Shown here: positions 59,901 through 64,000 of the stretch, one piece after another | Layout: every line of letters begins with the position of its first letter | Numbering within the stretch: position 1 is the stretch's first letter | Source: Prevotella sp. | GTDB lineage: Bacteria > Bacteroidota > Bacteroidia > Bacteroidales > Bacteroidaceae | Direction of reading: 5' to 3' | Assembly (NCBI GenBank): GCA_017554385.1 | Contig: JAFZIL010000032.1 | Span: 1-64,000, forward strand | DNA length: 64,000 nt | Program-made: the position numbers and the translations under genes | Notes under the pieces: generated by a model | Told to the model about the DNA's origin: nothing | Seen by the model: only the letters and a program-made list of their open reading frames with translations | Databases searched by the model: none

Positions 59901-62280
59901 CACCAGCTATGGCAACGAAGACCTGTCGCTCGTCGACATTGCGAACTCTTCTATCCATGAGCTGATCCACGGCTTCACGCCGCCGGGCGAGACGGCTCCT
60001 GCCCGTGCCTTCCTGTGCAACGACGTCGAGGATGCCCATGACCTGCCCGATCAGGTTTACTTCACCGATGCCACTCACCAGGATGTGAACGTGGCCCAGA
60101 GCACATCATCGAACAAGATCAATGGCTACACCTACGAGATTACCATTCTTCCCTCACAGGCAGGATGGACCTACGCTACGATGCTCGACCCGACCGTGGG
60201 CAAGCAGAAGCTGCTGAAGGTGGTGCGCAAGAGCGACAACCTTGAGCTGCCTGCCGACAACGTATGGCAGACCAGCCGTTCGATGCGCGACGGTATGGAG
60301 TGGCTCTATGAGAACCGTCTGCACTTCGTGGGCGACATGCCTGCTACGGGTGAGACTTACGAGCTCACCTACGAGGTGCGTCCCGATGTGGAGCTCGACT
60401 TCACGTTCTCGCAGCCCGAATACGATTCTGAGTTTGTTGCTGAGGGTCTTGTCACCAACGACGTCAACGAGGTGACCATCACCTTCAACAAGCCCATCCA
60501 GGCCGAGACGTTCGACTATGAGGACGTCACCTATCAGGTACAGGGCGAGAAGCAAGACCTCAGCCAGGTCGAGGGTCTCATCACTCCGAAGTTGGGCACC
60601 GACAATGCCTATACTATTAACCTCACCACGCTCAACCCGCAGCTGCCCAACGGCTACTATGTGCTTAGCGTACAGGGTGCCGGCATCACCGACAACGAAG
60701 GCTACAACGGTCTCTTCGGCCGCAAGGTCGACTGGGTGCTGTTCCGTGGCGGACTCATCAACCTCAATGCCAGACCCTTCCCCGCCAATGCAGGTAACAT
60801 TAACTACGTACTCCTCCACAACGATACGCCTTCAACAGAGAGCCGTATGATGGAGCCTGATCCTACGGGTGGTGTTGTCAACCAGACGAAGTACGGTGAG
60901 CAGTTCAAGCTCACGGCCTCGCCGAAGGAAGGCTACGAGTTCGTCAGCTGGACCATCGACGACGAAGTGGTCTCGACCGAACCGGAATATATTGTAACGG
61001 CTAATAGCGACCTCAATATCCAAGCTAACTTCAAGAAGAAGCAGTACATGGTCGAGATAGCCACCGAGGGCAACGGAACGGTACGCGGCGCAGGTACTGG
61101 CCGCTATGAGTTCGAGACCGAACTGGAGATCGAAGCTGTTCCTGAGACCGACTTTATCCTGAAGGAGTGGGTCGTCGACGGTGTGGCTATTCCTGCTACA
61201 AGCAACACCTATTCGCTCACTGTCACAAAGGCAACCGACGTGAAGGCCGTCTTCATCCGCGACATCTACGAGCAGACCATTACGATGGTACGTGGATGGA
61301 ACTGGATATCGACCTATCTGCGTGAACAGCAGTCGCTCGGCGAGGTGACGCAGTATGCCAACCGCCTGCTCGACCAGCAGAACGAGCTGTTCCGCGATCC
61401 TGAGTTCGGACTTGTCGGCGGTATTAGCGCCATCACACCGGCCGTAGCCTATAAGTTAGAGGCTTCGGCACGCTTCTCGCGCACCATGCGCGGTCATCTG
61501 CTTGGCGATGCCGACGCTGCTACCATCAGCGTGAAGAAGGGCTGGAACTGGATTGCTTATCCGTACTTCAGCAACAAGAAGATAGCCGACGTGCTGACGA
61601 ATGCCGAGGAAGACGACTACATCTCCGGACAGGAGGGCTTCTCGAGCTTTGCTGAAAATTCTTGGGCCGGTACGCTCACAGAACTCGTTCCAGGCCAGGG
61701 CTACCTCTACAAGTCGGCCAGCGAGAAGAACTTGAGCTTCGACTTCACCGAGGCACCTGCCGGAAGCCGTGCTTATAAGGCCTATGGGTCTAATGGGACC
61801 AATGGGGCTTATGGGGCTGGGGCCGTAAACATCCATCGCTATCCCAACACGATGAACATCACTGCCCGCATCTACCGCGACGGCATAGAGCTGCCTGGCG
61901 ACCAGTACACCATCTACGCAATGTCGGCAGACGACATGCGCGGTATGAGCCAGTTCGTAGGCAAGAACCACTACCTCACGGTCTATGGCGACCAACAGGT
62001 GGACATTGTCTTCGTGGTCGAGCAGAACGAAACGGGCGACAGGTATGTGGCTAACGAGTCACTGCAGTTCGTCAGCGACGTTGTCGGCAGCCGCAAGAGT
62101 CCGTTTGCCATCAACATCGGAACCACTACGGGTATCGACCAGATAGCTGACAGCAGCCGACCCATGACGGTCTACAACCTCTCGGGTATCCTCGTCAGCC
62201 GCGACGCTACGCTGAAGACGCTGAAGCGCCTGCCGAAGGGTGTTTATATCGTAAATGGACTCAAAACAGTACTCAAATAA
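53938..62280 (+). CDS. Giant cohesin-like/CARDB/Calx-beta surface protein
   Basis: A 2780-residue secreted protein, signal peptide about 1-21. Residues about 22-180 resemble a cohesin fold (VLRVDSVEAPAGKTVTLPI, GVQFDIAVPYQLEL). Residues 181-305 and 734-845 are CARDB-type domains. Residues about 418-518, 518-632 and 634-731 are Calx-beta-like. More Ig-type domains follow. Residues about 1408-1441 are a Gly-rich run and 1446-1530 a Cys-rich segment (CNPCLNALGGAG ... GCGSDIADSDVG). Residues about 2318-2441 are InlB-like/Flg_new_2 repeats (GYEFVSWTIDDEVV). An insert from a 9-bp repeat (AYGSNGTNGAYGAG) precedes the last domain, and the tail (VYNLSGILV...GVYIVNGLKTVLK) is a sorting signal. No enzyme domain is visible. 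A scaffold or adhesin role is inferred. It is probably co-transcribed with the BspA-like gene. Confidence 0.8.
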   Translation: MKYLRFSLMAVLTMMVGLLQAQSNVLRVDSVEAPAGKTVTLPIIMENQSDIAGVQFDIAVPYQLELDGNDNVIVNLSKTRAEGFTVAASYRSTSYNYIRPGGTGSQYQTYYVYRVIVYSDENNLILGNEGTLLTLQLTTNGELTDKTELPVTLSNVSLSDLDMANKLSSTKGGLITIKEIPRPDLTPTDVTFTQNEVEPGGQLDVSWKVKNIGKANTSAGWSEEIALVNTSGITTKVLTTVHYADSLFAESEVSRNVSLTLPSLLGIDGIAKVQVTVIPDASTGEHPSLRDNNVARSDNNLQVAKHLTLEIKPNRVAESYYGQRIAITLTRSGNWSDAQSFKVTCTDSKGQPSAETRVALPEIINILEGQSAAISNLTLTNNSVLDPDTLIHFKVEPVNTASGYAAVEADLVIEDDEYPTLTLVSSKSEVTEGETFRLTVTTERASTEPITVTLTSENNKRFNYPSSITIPAGELSAAVDVTAVDDDTPNGTQTVQFTASAPRHNKGQTLVIINDNDLPVLELSIKPTQVQESDGPVCVAGVLKRLTNKDKKVTVRITDDADGKLYFGNRSFTLDKGVEEVHFNFGPVDNQDVDGDRTYTITAAVWMSSCSCSATAEAAGHVSAELTVLDNDGAALRLTSQSGTVKEGGTTILTITRNNDPVGDLTVTLTSDYDSQLEYNHTVVIPAGQRSVEVEVTSKLNDVSGDSHTVIFTVTTDGYASGTCWVMVTDQTLPDAVFKSISVNPTACLVGDPVMVTLEVANEGNRAALSANTTIDIFEQGVSEPLASFVLGTPLPVDNTRTVEKQVTLPKTVATHPLYAILNRNNTVQELSTTNNTSATVEVEVNSPFMATLLTDKTKYNQNDVVIFNGQLTGRDTEDAELDLYIVGDGVHQVQRVRANADGTFDYRWPLNGAFIGHCVAGVCYPDAGSRAEITAFDVYGLRRTSTGYINFQPTVDVEVQSAIELENPGVLPLTGVQVEVLEKPDNFDFDVNIPATIEGGAKPLITYSFTPTAPSTGSNWQTIKLNVTTNEGVELPITIYLFARMAQANLITPNQRITTTMTMGQTREYPVTLINNGQGNTGTITLALPDWIKCAQGATLAGINKGDTATIVLQFKPTAQMELNVPVTGTIGYNVQYGNSTYSNFSITPVSDQTGTLVVEVADEYTYYTDEKPHVKNAEVVLRNSVTNAIVTIGGQPAQGRTGEDGLVTFEDLPEGYYKLSVTADDHDSYSNNIIVDPGVTTRRTVNLSVQAIKVSWTVEETEVEDVYEIVTTMTYETNVPAPVVELISPSRLPLDSLAEGESFMFYAIATNKGLINAENAAVELPDTIDGKYVFEPQVENTGLTIAPQMSYIVPVKVTRISVDPTASSRRRAGSSGGCTDKVGTYYEWKCGADHKWNRVSKPFTYSVCPGGPGGGGGFGGGGGGGGGLGSPGGGGGGGYSPTTHYANVDTKSDCNPCLNALGGAGISCGAGFTPAGCPLGLAGCGSDIADSDVGIAETVIDCILGVAGCIPGVSTAASVASCVKGLGKAGWQCFTGNYSRATDNFIDEDGDVDTSASRANAPKKSGAVAISYIPPTNISWVDALFECIPPVSKSLDGMLNYITEVMGDTLWLDVKAAEMENLMAVVTTYKGQQLLPEELLQYKPENITDSLFTDFIERYNRTRQYDLDGIVPTDTNYIHRDRLVACIDSINTAEALAVEKGYLNLADWWDKTFGDYKENMEESSGSVCSSISLQIKQEMVLTRQAFRGTLTVFNGHKTTAMTNMKLNLVVSDMYNNVATAHEFQINAESLKNMEGELKLDGGWTLAANSEGVVTVLFIPTKYAAPTEPVEYSFGGTLSYTDPYSGLEVTRDLYPVTLTVKPSPDLVLTYFMQRDLYGDDPLTEDIIEPVEPGEFALLINNQGYGDATNVRMTTQQPEIIENEKGLFIDFEIVSSQVNGGPAALSFGQTIANTLGDIPAHSQTYAQWWLQSSLLGHFTSYDLSITHVTSYGNEDLSLVDIANSSIHELIHGFTPPGETAPARAFLCNDVEDAHDLPDQVYFTDATHQDVNVAQSTSSNKINGYTYEITILPSQAGWTYATMLDPTVGKQKLLKVVRKSDNLELPADNVWQTSRSMRDGMEWLYENRLHFVGDMPATGETYELTYEVRPDVELDFTFSQPEYDSEFVAEGLVTNDVNEVTITFNKPIQAETFDYEDVTYQVQGEKQDLSQVEGLITPKLGTDNAYTINLTTLNPQLPNGYYVLSVQGAGITDNEGYNGLFGRKVDWVLFRGGLINLNARPFPANAGNINYVLLHNDTPSTESRMMEPDPTGGVVNQTKYGEQFKLTASPKEGYEFVSWTIDDEVVSTEPEYIVTANSDLNIQANFKKKQYMVEIATEGNGTVRGAGTGRYEFETELEIEAVPETDFILKEWVVDGVAIPATSNTYSLTVTKATDVKAVFIRDIYEQTITMVRGWNWISTYLREQQSLGEVTQYANRLLDQQNELFRDPEFGLVGGISAITPAVAYKLEASARFSRTMRGHLLGDADAATISVKKGWNWIAYPYFSNKKIADVLTNAEEDDYISGQEGFSSFAENSWAGTLTELVPGQGYLYKSASEKNLSFDFTEAPAGSRAYKAYGSNGTNGAYGAGAVNIHRYPNTMNITARIYRDGIELPGDQYTIYAMSADDMRGMSQFVGKNHYLTVYGDQQVDIVFVVEQNETGDRYVANESLQFVSDVVGSRKSPFAINIGTTTGIDQIADSSRPMTVYNLSGILVSRDATLKTLKRLPKGVYIVNGLKTVLK
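61772..61825. repeat. 9-bp CYWATGGGG repeat in the giant gene
   Basis: Six units of nine bases (CTTATAAGG, CCTATGGGT, CTAATGGGA, CCAATGGGG, CTTATGGGG, CTGGGGCCG) encode AYKAYGSNGTNGAYGAGA in frame, three residues per unit, between two beta domains. Confidence 0.75.
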
Positions 62281-62288
62281 GTCCATTT

Positions 62289-62390
62289 TGGGGAAGAAAC
62301 TTAAATTATTTGTATATTATTTGGTTGAATTAGAAAAGTTTTACTATCTTTGTAGCCAAAATGATAAGAATTATTTAAGTTTCTTCCCCA
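62289..62390. repeat. Inverted repeats flanking a promoter (candidate inverton)
   Basis: TGGGGAAGAAACTTAAAT at 62289-62306 is repeated in reverse complement at 62373-62390, 18 of 18 bases. The match can be extended inward to 62310/62369 with one mismatch. The 66 bases between the arms contain the promoter for the dockerin gene. The geometry is that of invertible promoters in Bacteroidota. No recombinase gene is in the window. Confidence 0.75.
62320..62352 (+). promoter_or_regulatory. Promoter of the dockerin/cohesin-like pair
   Basis: TTTG at 62320-62323 and TATCTTTG at 62345-62352, 21 bp apart. In the orientation given it faces the gene at 62441, with a leader of about 80 bases that includes the right inverted-repeat arm. 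Confidence 0.7.
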
Positions 62391-62440
62391 TTTTAAAAAA
62401 CAATACGATTGCTACCGATCATAAAAAAAGTAACAACGAT

Positions 62441-63037
62441 ATGAGAAAAAGTATTAAAATCACAATCGCATTTCTATGCGCCATGTTCTATCAAGGCGCA
62501 TTTGCGCAGGAAACGACACACTGGACGTGCAGCCCCAACGACTTCCAGTTTGACATGACGGCCTACATCGCGCTAACCAACGACGGTGTGGCCGTAACCG
62601 ACTACAGCGACTACGAGGTTGCTGCCTTCTGTGGCGATGAGTGCCGCGGCGTGGGTGAGGTTCAGACAGTAGGAACTACCTCCTATATTTACATGCGAAT
62701 CCGCAGCAATGCTGCCTCAGGCGAGGACATCACCTTCAAAGTGTACACAAAATCTGATGACATCGAAGCAGATGTCGAGGAATATACCATGCCTTTCGTC
62801 TCGCAAGGTGTACAGGGTATGCCCAGCAGCCCCGTGGTGCTGAACTTCGTGCCGTATATTCCTGGTGACCCCACTGGTGATAAGGAAATCGATGTTTTCG
62901 ATATTGTAGCCATCATGGACTACGTGTTGGAAGGAAATGCTGATGATTTCAACGCCAAGGCTGCTGACTTCAACGGCGATGGCGAAGTTGACATCTTCGA
63001 CATCGTAGAATTAATGGATTATATATTAAATCAATAG
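62441..63037 (+). CDS. Small secreted protein with C-terminal dockerin pair
   Basis: A 198-residue protein. The start at 62441 gives the signal peptide MRKSIKITIAFLCAMFYQGAFA; the frame from 62255 would overlap the previous gene and cross the inverted repeats. Residues about 25-136 are a beta-sandwich domain I do not recognise by name (YEVAAFCGDECRGVGEV ... ITFKVY). Residues 142-197 are two dockerin-like EF-hand repeats (DPTGDKEIDVFDIVAIMDYVL and DFNGDGEVDIFDIVELMDYIL), both with acidic calcium-loop residues. A dockerin normally docks into a cohesin; cohesin-like domains are encoded on both sides of this gene. The domain has no sorting tail of its own, so docking may hold it at the surface. 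It is probably controlled by the flanked promoter upstream and is seven bases from the next gene. Confidence 0.83.
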   Translation: MRKSIKITIAFLCAMFYQGAFAQETTHWTCSPNDFQFDMTAYIALTNDGVAVTDYSDYEVAAFCGDECRGVGEVQTVGTTSYIYMRIRSNAASGEDITFKVYTKSDDIEADVEEYTMPFVSQGVQGMPSSPVVLNFVPYIPGDPTGDKEIDVFDIVAIMDYVLEGNADDFNAKAADFNGDGEVDIFDIVELMDYILNQ

Positions 63038-63043
63038 CACATT

Positions 63044-64000
63044 ATGAAAAAATTATTTCTACTATTCAGTGTCTTGCTGGCGTCAGTAGTGGCAAATGCA
63101 ACTGAGGCCAGGTTCTATTTTGATGAGCTGAAGGTCAAGAAAGGATCGGAGCAAACCGTAGTACTGAAGGTTTCTAACGATCTTGAGGCCAAAGGCTTCC
63201 AGCTAACATTGACCTTACCTGATGGACTTACTTTCGTCAGTAACGATGTGGAGCAGCTGGGTCGTTTGGCAGAAGCTGGTTATATGGTCCAGGCATCTGT
63301 CAAGTCCGCAAACAAAGTGCTTTCCATCATGGGTGTGAATACTGGTGACCGTATGGCAAGTGGCGACGGCGACATGCTTTCATTCAAGATTAAGGCTGCT
63401 GACGACATCGAATTAGGTGTTTATCAGATGGCCATGTCTGGTTTGAAGATTGTCCTGTACGATTCATCGAACCACAACCTTACCCTGACCAATTTCAACC
63501 AGGACATCAAGGTTTACGACATTTTCGCTGTTACCGCCGCCCCCAACAAGGAGGCTGCCGGCACCGTGACTGGCGCAGGCGAGTATGAGAATGGCACCAA
63601 CGCCACACTGACTGCTACAGCCAACACTGGTTATCAGTTCACGAAGTGGAGTGACGAGGCTACCGACAATCCTTACACGTTCGCAGTGAATGCTGATACC
63701 GAGCTGACTGCTCAGTTCGATGCTATCAACTACAACCTCACTTACGAGCTTGCTGGTGGTGCTGTTGCAACAGAGAACCCCGCATCCTACACTATTGAGA
63801 GCGAAGCTATCACGCTGAACAATCCCACAAAGAATGGTTACGACTTTACTGGATGGACAGGTACCGACCTGACCGAGGCTACTACAACCGTGACCATTGC
63901 CAAGGGTTCGACTGGCGACCGCAGCTACACCGCTACGTGGACACCTACCGTATACTCGATTCAGTACAACTATGTTGGAGGTAGCGCTGAAGGCAACCCG
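63044..64000 (+). CDS. Cohesin-like/InlB-repeat protein, cut by window end
   Basis: At least 319 residues, open at the window edge with no stop. Signal peptide MKKLFLLFSVLLASVVANA. Residues about 22-150 resemble a cohesin-type beta-sandwich (FYFDELKVKKGSEQTVVLKV, GFQLTLTLPDGLTF, LSFKIKAADDIELGVYQM). Residues about 163-230 are an Flg_new_2/InlB-like repeat (GTVTGAGEYENGTNATLTATANTGYQFTKWSDEATDNPY is its core region, shown here only by its ends GTVTGAG and FTKWSDE). From about 231 Listeria-Bacteroides (InlB B) repeats begin (YNLTYELAGG, NGYDFTGWTGTDL, YTATWTP) and continue past the edge. No enzyme domain is seen so far. It is in one unit with the dockerin gene seven bases upstream. A cell-surface adhesin or the docking partner of that protein is inferred. 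Confidence 0.75.
   Translation, partial: MKKLFLLFSVLLASVVANATEARFYFDELKVKKGSEQTVVLKVSNDLEAKGFQLTLTLPDGLTFVSNDVEQLGRLAEAGYMVQASVKSANKVLSIMGVNTGDRMASGDGDMLSFKIKAADDIELGVYQMAMSGLKIVLYDSSNHNLTLTNFNQDIKVYDIFAVTAAPNKEAAGTVTGAGEYENGTNATLTATANTGYQFTKWSDEATDNPYTFAVNADTELTAQFDAINYNLTYELAGGAVATENPASYTIESEAITLNNPTKNGYDFTGWTGTDLTEATTTVTIAKGSTGDRSYTATWTPTVYSIQYNYVGGSAEGNP

Noticed and set aside
62289-62390. Reading the inverted repeats as an intrinsic terminator of the giant gene
   Set aside because: The loop would be 66 bases long and holds a consensus promoter, and no clear T-tract follows the right arm.
62255-62440. N-terminal extension of the dockerin protein
   Set aside because: It would begin inside the giant gene and run through the inverted repeats and promoter; the signal peptide begins at 62441.

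Overview
The window looks like a Prevotella-type member of the Bacteroidota (Prevotella/Xylanibacter/Segatella, as in rumen or gut). The evidence is: Bacteroidota -7 promoter boxes (TAnnTTTG) a short distance before genes, almost no Shine-Dalgarno sites, nearly every product secreted, repeated C-terminal tails ending in YDLQGRRV...GIYIxNGKKxxxK, a BspA-type leucine-rich giant, and a xylanase-feruloyl esterase fusion of the kind known from Prevotella ruminicola. No rRNA, tRNA, CRISPR array, insertion sequence, transporter or regulator gene was seen.

Positions 128-45238 form a dense block for taking apart decorated xylan. It is split into transcription units: a DUF4465 lipoprotein (minus); GH8 (plus); GH2-GH3 (minus); GH43-CBM6-GH43-CBM6 (plus, closed by a hairpin terminator); GH51 (minus); a mainly esterase unit CE6 / CE1-like / CE15 / double esterase / DUF3237 / GH97 (14607-23947); a second unit GH10 / GH97 / CotH / CE1 / GH31 (24023-35140); and a third unit GH43 / GH43 / GH43 / CE6-CE1 / GH10-CE1 (35335-45238). 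Together these would cut the xylan backbone (GH10, GH8), trim xylo-oligosaccharides (GH3, GH43, GH8), remove arabinose (GH43, GH51), galactose (GH97, GH2) and alpha-linked sugars (GH31), and remove acetyl, feruloyl and lignin-glucuronoyl esters (CE6, CE1, CE15). No SusC/SusD pair, inner-membrane transporter or sensor is present, so uptake and control must lie elsewhere.

Positions 45700-64000 hold surface or secreted proteins with no catalytic domain I can recognise: a 2732-residue BspA-like LRR protein with a dockerin-like module, a 2780-residue protein with a cohesin-like N-terminus plus CARDB and Calx-beta domains, a 198-residue protein with a C-terminal dockerin pair, and a cohesin-like/InlB-repeat protein cut by the window end. 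Cohesin-like and dockerin-like modules side by side suggest a non-enzymatic surface assembly. The promoter of the last two genes lies between 18-bp perfect inverted repeats (62289-62306 and 62373-62390), the layout of an invertible, phase-variable promoter.

A second theme is short-period repeats (7, 8 or 9 bp) in linkers, loops, gene ends and one spacer. The same 9-bp CCGGA-type unit occurs in a gene spacer, inside a GH97 domain and as the Asp-Pro-rich linker of a GH10 enzyme. A separate palindromic repeat family sits after the ends of two of the xylan units.
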